The notes: generated from the letters alone by a model not told the origin. DNA of 45,173 bases from Ignavibacteria bacterium (GCA_947495975.1 CANMBE010000018.1:1-45173); one strand, 5' to 3'. Shown: positions 16,432-24,575, counted from the stretch's first letter. A program made the numbers and translations.

Positions 16432-18389
16432 ACTACGCTGCGCTCATACCTCTGTTTCCCCTCATTGGTTTTGTGATTGTTGCCTTTTTTGGCAAACGTC
16501 TCAAAAACGAAAAATTGATAGGGGGCATTGCAAGTACCGCAATTCTTGCCAGCTTCGTAACGGCTGTGATGGTCTTTGTGGGCCTCACAAATAGACCGGA
16601 AGACGATCGCTCGGTGATTGTCCATGTCTATTCGTGGATTGCCACTGGTTCGTTCTCAGTTGATGTTGCATATCAGTTTGACCAACTGTCAATCCTGTTT
16701 ACGCTCATCATTACAGGCATAGGATTTCTCATCCACGTCTATTCCATCGGATACATGCACGGCGATGCGGGCTTCCCACGGTTCTTCGCCTACCTGAACC
16801 TCTTTGTGTTCATGATGTTGAACCTTGTATTGGCAAGTAACTTCCTCTTAACATTCCTTGGGTGGGAAGGCGTTGGTCTCGCCTCGTATTTGCTCATTGG
16901 TTTTTGGTATGACCGCAAGTTTGAAGGTACACGTATAACGTGGACTGGTGATGCAGCGATGAAGGCCTTTGTTGTGAATCGAATTGGTGACTTTGGTGTG
17001 CTCCTCGCAATGTTCATGCTTTTCAATCAGTTTGGAACGCTAGACTACGCCACAATCAACGCACAGGCACCTGGAGTCTTGACGGCAGGGGGCACTGCAG
17101 TAACGCTCATCACTCTGTTGCTATTCTTGGGCTGCGCTGGTAAGAGCGCACAGATACCACTTGGTGTGTGGCTCCCCGATGCAATGGCTGGTCCTACTCC
17201 AGTTTCTGCACTTATCCATGCAGCTACAATGGTAACGTCAGGCATATTCCTCATTGCTCGCACTAACGTACTCTTTGCAATGTCGCCAACAACCATGGCC
17301 GTTGTAACGGGGGTTGGAATTACAACTGCGCTCATCGCAGGTACAATTGGGATTGCTCAGCGAGATATAAAAAAGGTGCTGGCGTATTCTACGGTGTCGC
17401 AACTTGGTTTCATGTTTGCAGCACTCGGCGTTGGAGCATTTACTGCCGGTGTCTTCCACGTTATGACGCATGCATTCTTTAAGGCGCTTTTGTTTCTTGG
17501 AGCGGGATCTGTCATCCACGGTATGCACCATGAGCAGGACATCATGAAGATGGGTGGACTCAGGAAGTATATGCCCATTACATATCGCACATTCTTTATC
17601 GGTACGCTGGCAATTTCTGGTATTCCATTCCTGTCGGGTTTCTTCTCAAAGGATGAGATTCTTTGGTTCGCATTTTTGAATGGTAGCCCCGTGCTCTGGG
17701 GTATTGGTGCCGTAGCTGCGTTTACCACTGCGTTCTATATGTGGCGCGTATTGTCATTAACATTTAACGGCACGGAGCGGTTTGACCATCATCACCTGCA
17801 TCCGCACGAATCACCGGCTACAATGACCATTCCACTCATTGTTCTTGCTGTGTTATCAGTCTTTGGTGGGTTGTTGGGTGTGCCACACGTCATTGGCCAC
17901 GCTCTGCATTTTCCGAACCTCCTTGAACACTGGCTAGAGCCTGTGTTTGCAACCGGCATGTCAATGTTGACGGCGCATGGCGGCGATCACACCTCAACCG
18001 AAGTAATACTCATGACGGCGTCAACCGTTCTTGCTATCTTGGGTATCTTGCTTGCACGACGAATCTATGCAAACGGTCTCGAGACTGCATCTGGCATTGC
18101 TGCACGGTTTACGGGCGTCTATCAATTGCTTCTGAACAAGTATTACGTAGATGAAGTGTACCAGATGTTTATTGCTGGCCCAATACTTGCTTTATCTCGT
18201 GATGCTATGTGGAAGATCGTGGATGTGATCGTTATTGACGGCGCCGTTAATGGATCTGCGCGTATTGTGGGGGCTTCGGCCACTGCATTGAGAAAGATTC
18301 AGTCTGGTGTTGCTCAGAATTACGCTCTGATCATGATGGCAGGCATCGTAGTTCTCGTGGCAATGGTTGTGATTCCGATGTTACGTTGA
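16428..18389 (+). CDS. nuoL: NADH-quinone oxidoreductase subunit L
   Basis: 653 residues with about 15 or 16 hydrophobic helices. Complex I subunit L motifs are present: GWEGVGLASYLLIGFWY, KAFVVNRIGDFGVLLAMFML, WLPDAMAGPTPVSALIHAAT with the conserved loop Lys and His residues, AYSTVSQLGFMFAALGVG and THAFFKALLFLGAGSVIHG. The C-terminus (NKYYVDEVY, then a last helix after about 600) fits the lateral helix region. NuoL is an antiporter-like proton-pumping subunit of complex I in the inner membrane. It is unusual that no nuoA-N neighbour is present on either side; the gene is embedded between an amidotransferase (ATGA overlap) and an SRAP gene (1 base). The sequence resembles true NuoL more than a DabB or Mrp subunit. 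Confidence 0.92.
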   Translation: MNYAALIPLFPLIGFVIVAFFGKRLKNEKLIGGIASTAILASFVTAVMVFVGLTNRPEDDRSVIVHVYSWIATGSFSVDVAYQFDQLSILFTLIITGIGFLIHVYSIGYMHGDAGFPRFFAYLNLFVFMMLNLVLASNFLLTFLGWEGVGLASYLLIGFWYDRKFEGTRITWTGDAAMKAFVVNRIGDFGVLLAMFMLFNQFGTLDYATINAQAPGVLTAGGTAVTLITLLLFLGCAGKSAQIPLGVWLPDAMAGPTPVSALIHAATMVTSGIFLIARTNVLFAMSPTTMAVVTGVGITTALIAGTIGIAQRDIKKVLAYSTVSQLGFMFAALGVGAFTAGVFHVMTHAFFKALLFLGAGSVIHGMHHEQDIMKMGGLRKYMPITYRTFFIGTLAISGIPFLSGFFSKDEILWFAFLNGSPVLWGIGAVAAFTTAFYMWRVLSLTFNGTERFDHHHLHPHESPATMTIPLIVLAVLSVFGGLLGVPHVIGHALHFPNLLEHWLEPVFATGMSMLTAHGGDHTSTEVILMTASTVLAILGILLARRIYANGLETASGIAARFTGVYQLLLNKYYVDEVYQMFIAGPILALSRDAMWKIVDVIVIDGAVNGSARIVGASATALRKIQSGVAQNYALIMMAGIVVLVAMVVIPMLR

Positions 18390-18390
18390 A

Positions 18391-19101
18391 GTGTGTTTTA
18401 CAGTCTCTATCTTTGCCTCTACGCATGTCATTGAGACAGATACGGGCTCAATATTTGACCATCCTGAAGACTATACGCCGTTCTTTCACGTCTCTGCATT
18501 TACTCACGCCTCGCTGCCATTTATCACCGGTGCTCAGCCGGAACACATAGGCTTGTTGCAATGGGGGCTTATCCCAAGGTGGACAAAGGACGAAGCAGCG
18601 GCGAAGGAACTGCGTCAAATGACGCTCAATGCTCGTAGAGAGACGGTGTACGATAAACCGTCATTCCGCGATGCAATAGTAAAACGGAGAGGGCTCCTCC
18701 CTGTTAATGCATTTGTTGAGTGGCGGCAGGACGGAAAGATCAAACAACCTCACCTTGTGCGTTTGCGTGGATCTGAGCTCTTCACACTTGGCTGTATTTG
18801 GGAAGAATGGACAAATAAAATAAGTGGAGAACAACAGCAGACGTTCTCTATCGTAACAACGGACGCAAACAACCTGATGTCGTACGTCCACAATGCCAAA
18901 CAACGGATGCCAGTAATCATTCCACGCGATATGCGCCAAGCATGGCTTCATGCTGAGGATCGCGAGATTGTGGAACCACTTATGAGACCACTCGAAGACG
19001 GACTTCTTGAGGCCTATCCCATTACACGCGAAGTCTCACGGATTAAAATGAATACCACGGAAAGTGAACTGTTAGAACCTGTTGGCGACGTACGAACATG
19101 A
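18391..19101 (+). CDS. SRAP domain protein (YedK/HMCES family)
   Basis: 236 residues beginning at a GTG one base after the nuoL stop. This start makes Cys the second residue (MCFTVSIF), and SRAP proteins need Cys2 to form a thiazolidine link with abasic sites in single-stranded DNA. Other motifs are LLQWGLIPRWTKDEA, TLNARRETVYDKPSFRDA (Asn and Glu of the active site), RGLLPVNAFVEWRQ and the late HNAKQRMPVIIP with its catalytic His. The role is protection of abasic sites during replication. It overlaps the next gene by ATGA. A promoter-like TATCTTTG at 18408 lies inside the gene but no in-frame start follows it closely. Confidence 0.9.
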   Translation: MCFTVSIFASTHVIETDTGSIFDHPEDYTPFFHVSAFTHASLPFITGAQPEHIGLLQWGLIPRWTKDEAAAKELRQMTLNARRETVYDKPSFRDAIVKRRGLLPVNAFVEWRQDGKIKQPHLVRLRGSELFTLGCIWEEWTNKISGEQQQTFSIVTTDANNLMSYVHNAKQRMPVIIPRDMRQAWLHAEDREIVEPLMRPLEDGLLEAYPITREVSRIKMNTTESELLEPVGDVRT

Positions 19102-19562
19102 TGGTATTCGCAATCGCTTGTTCTTGGTTCGGTTTGACAATTGCAGAAGTTTCTGTAGCCGATCTAGAAAAGCGATTTGCGGCCGGCCGTGATACTGTGT
19201 ACGTAGTGAATTTTTGGGCAACGTGGTGTAAACCATGTGTTGAGGAACTCCCAGCCTTTGACAAATTGTCGCGTGCTGAAGCAAACAACCCAGTTGTGGT
19301 TCTTCTCGTAAGCGTAGACTCACCGAATGACCGGAACGCGAAGGTTGAAACGTTCTTGCGGAAAAAGGGGTTTTCGTGTGAGACAGCAATGCTGAATGAG
19401 AGCAATCCACACATCTGGATTGATAAGGTTGACCCAAGCTGGAGCGGTGCAATACCGGCTACGTTGTTTGTCTCTCAAGGCAAACGACTTTTTAAAGAAC
19501 AAGAATTCACATATAGAATCCTCGACTCGACATTCAATACATTTCGAGAACAAAGCAAATGA
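19098..19562 (+). CDS. TlpA-like thioredoxin-fold protein
   Basis: 154 residues. The redox site is FWATWCKPCVEELPAF (CxxC about residues 40-43), with the cis-proline loop at SGAIPATLFV. The first 16 residues (MMVFAIACSWFGLTIA) are a weak signal peptide or anchor, so a periplasmic location is likely. TlpA/ResA-type proteins reduce cytochrome c apoproteins or copper-site cysteines; the exact partner is unknown. The ATG overlaps the SRAP stop, and its stop overlaps the next ATG, so two thioredoxin-like proteins are translated in series. Confidence 0.85.
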   Translation: MMVFAIACSWFGLTIAEVSVADLEKRFAAGRDTVYVVNFWATWCKPCVEELPAFDKLSRAEANNPVVVLLVSVDSPNDRNAKVETFLRKKGFSCETAMLNESNPHIWIDKVDPSWSGAIPATLFVSQGKRLFKEQEFTYRILDSTFNTFREQSK

Positions 19563-20209
19563 ATCAAAATTCCACACGCGCTTGTGTAGCCAAATTCTGC
19601 GTGCTTCTTGCAATCGTATTGCAAATGGTTAGCCCCGTACAAGCACAAAATCCTCTGGCACCAGACGGTATAAAAATTGGGGATCAAGCTCCAGACTTTA
19701 CTCTCAAAAGTGTTGATGGAAAACTTGTAGGTCTGCGCAGTTTTGTTGAATCAAAAGGTGTGATCCTGGTCTTTACGTGCAACCATTGTCCATACAGTGT
19801 GAAGTACGAAGACAGAATCATTGAGCTGCATAACAAGTACGCATCAAAAGGATTTCCAGTCCTGGCGGTAAATCCAAACGACTCAACTGTAGAACCAAAA
19901 GATTCTTATACCATGATGCAAGAGCGTGCAGCAGAAAAGAAATTTCTGTTTCCATATCTCGTAGATGAAACACAGGCAATCGCTCGCAAGTATGGGGCGA
20001 GGCGTACCCCGCAAGTCTTTGTGTTGTTGAGAACACGAACGGGCTGGACCGTTGAATACATTGGCGCAATAGATGACAATCCGGATGACGCCGGAAAAGC
20101 AGAATCGAAGTTTGTTGAGGATGCAGTTGATGCACTCCTTAACGGAGCCAAGCCCGAAACGGCCACCACAAAGGCCATCGGGTGTACCATCAAGTGGAAG
20201 AAGGGATAA
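19559..20209 (+). CDS. Exported thioredoxin/peroxiredoxin-like protein
   Basis: 216 residues with a signal peptide (hydrophobic FCVLLAIVLQMVSPVQAQ). The mature part is an AhpC/TSA-type thioredoxin fold: IKIGDQAPDFTLKSVDGK, then ILVFTCNHCPYSVKYEDRI with a CNHC active site, and RTPQVFVLL as the cis-proline loop. This CNHCP subfamily is common in Bacteroidota and is annotated as thioredoxin family; its reductase partner is not known. A final C-x15 tail (GCTIKWKKG) carries one more Cys that might take part in resolving. It is coupled to the TlpA-like gene (ATGA) and stops eight bases before the repeat-rich gene. Confidence 0.85.
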   Translation: MNQNSTRACVAKFCVLLAIVLQMVSPVQAQNPLAPDGIKIGDQAPDFTLKSVDGKLVGLRSFVESKGVILVFTCNHCPYSVKYEDRIIELHNKYASKGFPVLAVNPNDSTVEPKDSYTMMQERAAEKKFLFPYLVDETQAIARKYGARRTPQVFVLLRTRTGWTVEYIGAIDDNPDDAGKAESKFVEDAVDALLNGAKPETATTKAIGCTIKWKKG

Positions 20210-20217
20210 CGAGGAAA

Positions 20218-21240
20218 ATGGAGAATAGAGATAGAGACGACCGCGACCCCGAACGTCAGCCTCTGACGAATGAGTCGGCAATGGGCCGTCAGCCGTCACG
20301 TGGCGGCAGGAAACCACGCCCAGGCAGTGGAGGTTTTTCACGGCCGTACGGCGGACAGCAATCACAGTCACGGCGACCAAACCCGCAATACGGTGATGAT
20401 CGCCAGCCACCATCAAGCGATAATCCATATACAGCTCCGCAACGCGCTGATGGACCTCCGCGCGATGATAGACGCGGACCTCCACGCGATGACAGACGCG
20501 GACCGCCACGCGATGACAGACGCGGACCTCCTCGTGACGCTCGTAGCGGTCCTCCTCGTGATGATAGACGTGGACCTCCTCGTGATGACAGGCGCGGACC
20601 TCCTCGTGATGACCGTAGCGGACCTCCACGCGATGATAGACGCGGACCGCCACGCGATGACAGACGTGGACCTCCTCGTGACGCTCGCGATGACAGGCGC
20701 GGACCTCCACGCGATGATAGACGCGGACCGCCACGTGATGACAGACGTGGACCTCCTCGTGACGCTCGCGATGACAGGCGCGGACCTCCTCGCGATGACA
20801 GGCGCGGACCTCCTCGCGATGACAGGCGCGGACCTCCTCGCGATGACAGGCGCGGACCGCCACGTGATGACAGGCGCGGACCTCCTCAAGGCCGACCAAG
20901 ACCTCAAGGCTCTGGAGGACGCCCATTTGACGACGAACGACAGCCCCTTACCAGTGAAAACCCAGCAAACAGAAGCCCACGCGGACGCACGGGCGGCGGA
21001 GGATTCGGTGGAAGACCTCGTTCCGGCGCCGGCGGCAGACCGCAGCGCGGTGGCGGCGGTGGGTTTGGTGGTGGGCAAGGTGGACCAGCCAGACGCAACA
21101 CGAGAGACGAAGGCAGAAGCAAAGTCTACACATCGGATAGGCTCGTCTTCAAAGAAAATCTTGATGAAAAGAAACCAACTGAGCGGACGATGCGTAGCAG
21201 ACGTACTCGGCCATCGGACGATTCTGGGAAGAAGGACTAG
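20218..21240 (+). CDS. Arg/Gly/Pro/Asp-rich disordered repeat protein
   Basis: 340 residues from ATG 20218, eight bases after the previous stop. No folded domain is seen. The N-terminus has DPERQPLTNESAMGRQPSRG; the core (about 79-223) is some 18 copies of GPPRD(D/A)R; a glycine-rich part follows (GGGGFGGRPRSGAGGRPQRG), and a charged tail contains KVYTSDRLVFKENLDEKK. The phrase (D/E)RQP-(L/P) recurs three times. RGG-like and charged repeats often bind RNA or form condensates in other organisms; that is inference only. The repeats keep several other frames open, but this frame has the in-operon spacing and the non-repeat ends. The final stop is followed by a T-run (21248-21255). Confidence 0.7.
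   Translation: MENRDRDDRDPERQPLTNESAMGRQPSRGGRKPRPGSGGFSRPYGGQQSQSRRPNPQYGDDRQPPSSDNPYTAPQRADGPPRDDRRGPPRDDRRGPPRDDRRGPPRDARSGPPRDDRRGPPRDDRRGPPRDDRSGPPRDDRRGPPRDDRRGPPRDARDDRRGPPRDDRRGPPRDDRRGPPRDARDDRRGPPRDDRRGPPRDDRRGPPRDDRRGPPRDDRRGPPQGRPRPQGSGGRPFDDERQPLTSENPANRSPRGRTGGGGFGGRPRSGAGGRPQRGGGGGFGGGQGGPARRNTRDEGRSKVYTSDRLVFKENLDEKKPTERTMRSRRTRPSDDSGKKD
20452..20887 (+). repeat. 24-bp tandem repeat array inside a coding region
   Basis: About 18 imperfect copies of a 24-base unit encode GPPRDDRR. Some copies carry small changes (Ala or Ser) and two include an extra nine bases coding for ARD-type inserts. Third-position changes between GGACCTCCTCGTGATGAC and GGACCTCCACGCGATGAT types run in blocks, which suggests spread by slippage or unequal recombination. 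Confidence 0.9.
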
Positions 21241-21258
21241 ACTTTCATTTTTTTTGGA

Positions 21259-22140
21259 ATGAATATGCGATTGATTGTTTTGACGTTCCTAAGTCTGCTC
21301 ACCATGGCAGTTGTTGTAACCTCGCAAAACGCTCCACAGAATAACATTCTAAAAAAGTCGGATTCAACTGATGATCTCATTGCTGACATGGACTTTGCTT
21401 CGCGCAAGCCGATTGTTTCTTTTTTGTACGGATCAGCTACACTCTCGCGTGAGAGTATTGCTGGTACGGTTGAGTATGCAACTACGTTTGGTGGCTCACT
21501 GGGTATAGCGAAAGAAAAAACGTGGGCCCGCGATAACGGGATTGTGCAGTACCGTGCAAATAATCTTTACATATGGATTGGTAAGGGGGCTAATGCTCAC
21601 GGTTACACAACCACATCAATGGATATGTTTCGTATCGGACTCATGGATGAATCAGGATTTGGATACAAGTTTAGTGAGACGTCGAACCTCACGTTTCTTG
21701 TTGCAAGTGCGCCGCTCTCTTGGACGTCCGTAACGCCGTTGGCTTTTGCGTCAGACACGGCATCGGCTCAATCTCTTCGCGATTTTGAAGGCGGTATTCG
21801 ATTTGGAGAGTCAATGCGCCCAGCGATTTCCTGGCGCATCGCAGAACCCGTCAGCCTTCGTGTTGGATACGAATGGTCGCAGATATATCCTCGCCATATG
21901 TTCTGGTACTGGATGCTGAGCCAAACAATTGAGGGTATCGCAGATGGCACAGCAACATGGTTCGCACGAGAAATTGGCAAGTCATCGCCGGGCGCTATGC
22001 CAATAGTGTATTTTCTTCTGAAGAACGGTGTTGCTGCTGGCTTTAAGGCACTCCGCACGAATCAAATGAACTGGCCGTTTACAACAGAAGCCCCATTAAA
22101 CTCACATATGTGGAATGTGGGTGTGGCTGTACACTTCTAG
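21259..22140 (+). CDS. Predicted outer-membrane or surface protein, unknown family
   Basis: 293 residues from ATG 21259 (ATG 21265 possible). A signal peptide is clear (MRLIVLTFLSLLTMAVVVTSQ). The mature part has alternating polar and aromatic or hydrophobic residues, many Gly and Trp (WRIAEPVSLRVGYEWSQIY), and ends MWNVGVAVHF, a terminal Phe typical of outer-membrane beta barrels. I do not recognise a named family. It lies 18 bases after the repeat protein, with a T-run in between, so it may have a partly separate transcript. Its stop shares the CTAG palindrome 22137-22140 with the convergent lysA stop. Confidence 0.65.
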   Translation: MNMRLIVLTFLSLLTMAVVVTSQNAPQNNILKKSDSTDDLIADMDFASRKPIVSFLYGSATLSRESIAGTVEYATTFGGSLGIAKEKTWARDNGIVQYRANNLYIWIGKGANAHGYTTTSMDMFRIGLMDESGFGYKFSETSNLTFLVASAPLSWTSVTPLAFASDTASAQSLRDFEGGIRFGESMRPAISWRIAEPVSLRVGYEWSQIYPRHMFWYWMLSQTIEGIADGTATWFAREIGKSSPGAMPIVYFLLKNGVAAGFKALRTNQMNWPFTTEAPLNSHMWNVGVAVHF

Positions 22141-23369
22141 AGTGTAGCTTCAATCTGTCCACGCAAGAGATCGTCCATTGTCTCGCGTCTGCGAATTAAC
22201 TGTGCCGTGCCATTGTGCACAAGGATCTCTGCTGGACGGTATCTGCTGTTGTAATTGCTAGACATCATATATCCATATGCACCAGCATTCAAGAATGCTA
22301 GGATATCGCCTTCGCGCACTTCGTGAAGTTTACGATCCCATCCAAAGGTATCTGTTTCACAGATGTAGCCTACAACTGTGTAGATGCGCGGCGTGCCCGT
22401 TGGATTGGTAGCGTTAATAATATGATGATACGCATTATACAGCATAGGGCGAATCAGATGATTCAACCCTGAATCTATGCCTGCAAAAACAGTGGCGGTT
22501 GTTTGCTTTATGACGTTCACGCGAGTGAGGAACGTGCCTGATTCACTCACAAGGAATTTGCCGGGCTCAAACCACACTTCGATAGGAGTAGACCTACTTG
22601 CATTGAACTCTGCAATACGTGCTGATAGTTTTGCGCCAAGCTCTTCAATGTCTGTTGAAATGTCATCCGGTTTGTAGGGCACTTTGAAGCCACTGCCAAA
22701 ATCAACAAACGTTAACTCAGGGAACATCGCTGCAGTTTCAAAGAGAATCTCAGCCCCTTGAAGAAAAACCTCTGCATCCACAATGTCGCTGCCAGTGTGC
22801 ATGTGCAATCCATTTACATGAATGCCATGTGTTGCAACAATGCGTTGCACATGTCTCATCTGATGGATAGAGATTCCAAACTTCGAATCGATATGCCCCG
22901 TGCTGATTCGTTCGTTGCCACCAGCCATGATGTGTGGATTTACGCGAACACATACCGGCACGCGCGAACCAAATTCATGACCGAATCTTTCGAGCACTGA
23001 TATGGTGTCGATGTTAATGTGTACACCAAGGTTTACGGCCGTGCGCAGTTCTTCGAAGGACACCATGTTCGGAGTAAAGAGTATCTCATCCGGCGTATAG
23101 CCGGCGTGGAGGCCCAACTCAACCTCTTGTAGCGAGACCGTATCGAGGCCAGTGCCAAGCCCCTTCATTACGCGAAGAACGCTGACGTTTGAGAGCGCCT
23201 TGCATGCATACATGATGCGCAATGGAATACCCGCAAATGCACGGCGCAAGCGACGAACTTGGCGCGCCATGATGTCTGTATCGTATACGTAGACAGGTGC
23301 TCCGGCGATTTTGCACAGATCATCTACTAGCATACCGCCTATTTCATATCTACCGTTGTTCAATTCCAT
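22137..23369 (-). CDS. lysA: Diaminopimelate decarboxylase
   Basis: 410 residues, the usual size. The alanine-racemase-fold barrel begins with APVYVYDTDIM and has the PLP lysine K57 in MYACKAL. Other motifs are GTGLDTVSLQEVELGLHAG, then HMHTGSDIVDAEVF, VDFGSGFKVPY (phosphate-binding Gly-rich loop), WFEPGKFLVSESG, and in the C-terminal domain GYICETDTFGWDRKL and FLNAGAYGYMMSSNYN. It converts meso-diaminopimelate to lysine, the last step of lysine synthesis, in the cytoplasm. It appears as a single gene. A strong Shine-Dalgarno AGGAG lies six bases before the ATG. Arginine/ornithine decarboxylases of this fold are less likely given CETDTF. Confidence 0.92.
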   Translation of the reverse strand: MELNNGRYEIGGMLVDDLCKIAGAPVYVYDTDIMARQVRRLRRAFAGIPLRIMYACKALSNVSVLRVMKGLGTGLDTVSLQEVELGLHAGYTPDEILFTPNMVSFEELRTAVNLGVHINIDTISVLERFGHEFGSRVPVCVRVNPHIMAGGNERISTGHIDSKFGISIHQMRHVQRIVATHGIHVNGLHMHTGSDIVDAEVFLQGAEILFETAAMFPELTFVDFGSGFKVPYKPDDISTDIEELGAKLSARIAEFNASRSTPIEVWFEPGKFLVSESGTFLTRVNVIKQTTATVFAGIDSGLNHLIRPMLYNAYHHIINATNPTGTPRIYTVVGYICETDTFGWDRKLHEVREGDILAFLNAGAYGYMMSSNYNSRYRPAEILVHNGTAQLIRRRETMDDLLRGQIEATL

Positions 23370-23375
23370 GAAGTG

Positions 23376-23380
23376 CTCCT
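23376..23380 (-). promoter_or_regulatory. Shine-Dalgarno AGGAG of lysA
   Basis: On the - strand AGGAG is followed by CACTTC and the lysA ATG (spacing six). The copA-like gene has the same GGAGCACTTC before its own start (39579-39588 region). A near-match to the -7 box (TATACTTG, 23389-23396, one base off) lies just upstream. Confidence 0.6.
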
Positions 23381-23487
23381 AAGAGCCGCAAGTATACGAC
23401 ACGAAAGTCGCTACTACCAGTCTCATCGGTGAATACCTATGAGAACCACACCCTTGCCGCTACAAAACCGTAATGGTAGCTATTTGG

Positions 23488-23805
23488 CTATCCACGAACG
23501 AAGCTGCGGTAGCGATCTATCTCACTTGAAAGACGCTTGATAATCACACCGATGATGATTGTGTCATCAACATATCCAAGGATTGGAATGTAGTCTGGTG
23601 TAGCGTCTAACGGCAAAAGGAAATAAACGAGCCCGCCTACTATCAAAGCTCGTGACGCGAGCTCCATTTTAAAGTTGCCGTCTCGCAGCATGCGAAAGAG
23701 TACGCGGATGTTGTGTAGCAGCGTGCTGGCAGCGTGCAGGTTCTTATCTGTATGCAGCCGCTTTTCGGTTTGAGCGATAATGTCTTCCTCATTACGCTCT
23801 TGCAT
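23488..23805 (-). CDS. DUF1232 (YkvA-like) membrane protein
   Basis: 105 residues from ATG 23805; a longer frame to 24018 runs through the upstream gene and is not needed. Residues 1-30 are charged. The DUF1232 core is RALIVGGLVYFLLPLDATPD followed by YIPILGYVDD, the hallmark 'Y.l.P.D..PD..p..G..DD'. One or two membrane segments are likely (about 53-66 and 82-92). The function of the family is unknown. It starts two bases after the stop of the DUF3098-like gene, so the two are one transcript. Confidence 0.85.
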   Translation of the reverse strand: MQERNEEDIIAQTEKRLHTDKNLHAASTLLHNIRVLFRMLRDGNFKMELASRALIVGGLVYFLLPLDATPDYIPILGYVDDTIIIGVIIKRLSSEIDRYRSFVRG

Positions 23806-23807
23806 AA

Positions 23808-24068
23808 TCAGGCGTCTGACTTCTGCTTGCCTGACCACATGATGGCAGCAGGAATGGCTACACAATAACCAAGGACAAGCACTACCGGGGCAACATCTAC
23901 TGCAAGCGGGTTGTCCCAATTGGACATGCCAGTAGAGAGAAGCACAAATCCGACTACGATAACACCAATGCCAGCAGCAAGATAGATATAGTGGCTGCCC
24001 GACCATGGGTTTGTCCACGCTGTCTTGGGTTTTTTACCCAATGTTGGGCGTTCTACATTCTTTGCCAT
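23808..24068 (-). CDS. DUF3098-like two-helix membrane protein
   Basis: 86 residues from ATG 24068. A TAnnTTTG box at 24122-24129 supports this start over an in-frame one at 24158. After a basic N-terminus (TLGKKPKTAW) there are two hydrophobic segments, about 28-46 (IYLAAGIGVIVVGFVLLSTG) and 58-78 (VAPVVLVLGYCVAIPAAIMW), separated by a short loop with WDNPLAVD. This layout matches DUF3098, a small Bacteroidota membrane family often found near cell-division genes; here no ftsX is nearby. Function is unknown. It is followed by the DUF1232 gene after two bases. Confidence 0.65.
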   Translation of the reverse strand: MAKNVERPTLGKKPKTAWTNPWSGSHYIYLAAGIGVIVVGFVLLSTGMSNWDNPLAVDVAPVVLVLGYCVAIPAAIMWSGKQKSDA

Positions 24069-24121
24069 ATCGATTGATCCTTTTGCGAAAATCACAACGT
24101 TTGATGCGCTATCCAGACACA

Positions 24122-24129
24122 CAAAGGTA
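24122..24129 (-). promoter_or_regulatory. -7 promoter element (TACCTTTG) for the DUF3098-DUF1232 pair
   Basis: The - strand reads TACCTTTG, an exact TAnnTTTG. Transcription would start near 24115, about 47 bases before the ATG at 24068. The stretch from here to 24287 (about 160 bases) shows no other gene or structure that I can support. Confidence 0.45.
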
Positions 24130-24287
24130 CGAAAAAGTGCATGTGGGGAAGGAAGCAATCAATTGCTCAACGATTTACCATGCGCACTCAAACGTTCAGC
24201 AAGTGTGGAGATATGCATGCTTGGGTATGAGCAGCGCGCAAAAAGTTGAGCCTTGTCTGGCTGAGGAATGTAGATAGCAACCGAGAA

Positions 24288-24572
24288 TTATCGAACAAAA
24301 AACCACCACATAGCGATGAGTGGCATACCGTTCGTGCCATCAATCGTGCGTGCTACGTCCTTCATTTCTCCAACGCGGTTGCCGTTTGGGTCGCGGATGA
24401 TGAGTCCATCAAACGAGGCTACGCGTATTCCTCGAGCATTCTTGATCATCTCACCATCCAGGATACCGATTTTAGCTCCGCCTTCGTCCTTGATTGCATT
24501 GTTTGTGAACTCTCCAATGCACATACCGGAGCTGGTTTTGAGGAAGCGGCCGTCGAATTTATATTTTGACAT
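24288..24572 (-). CDS. Beta-flower-like small protein
   Basis: 94 residues from ATG 24572. The protein is made of short repeats of one pattern: a polar turn 'DG' or 'N', a hydrophobic strand and a G-x-x-(I/V)-G step, for example GGAKIGILDGEMIKNARGIR and FDGLIIRDPNGNRVGEM. It ends in LIAMWWFFVR. This agrees with the 4-fold beta-flower fold (bFlower), whose members are small and of unknown function; the match is by eye only. A longer start at 24599 exists. A TAnnTTTG box at 24576-24583 is so close to the ATG that the mRNA might be leaderless. It is separated from the FN3 gene by 65 bases. Confidence 0.6.
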   Translation of the reverse strand: MSKYKFDGRFLKTSSGMCIGEFTNNAIKDEGGAKIGILDGEMIKNARGIRVASFDGLIIRDPNGNRVGEMKDVARTIDGTNGMPLIAMWWFFVR

Positions 24573-24575
24573 ACC

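Noticed and set aside
18408-18415. Exact TATCTTTG box within the SRAP gene.
   Set aside because: It is inside the coding sequence and no in-frame start follows soon; the Cys2 requirement fixes the start at 18391 before it.
20452-20887. Regular repeats as a possible CRISPR array.
   Set aside because: The units are contiguous without spacers and keep a reading frame.
19883-20926. Long open frame on the - strand (347 codons, CHREEVRA-type repeats).
   Set aside because: It is produced by the 24-base repeat of the + strand gene, runs through the thioredoxin gene and lacks any sensible protein start.
20270-21262. Second long + strand frame over the repeat array (330 codons).
   Set aside because: It overlaps the in-operon frame entirely and has no suitable spacing to the previous gene; I keep it only as a curiosity.
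24120-24200. GGGGAAGGAAGCAATC looked like the conserved core of SRP (4.5S) RNA.
   Set aside because: The expected GTCAGG before it and the closing stem are missing, and the flanks do not pair.
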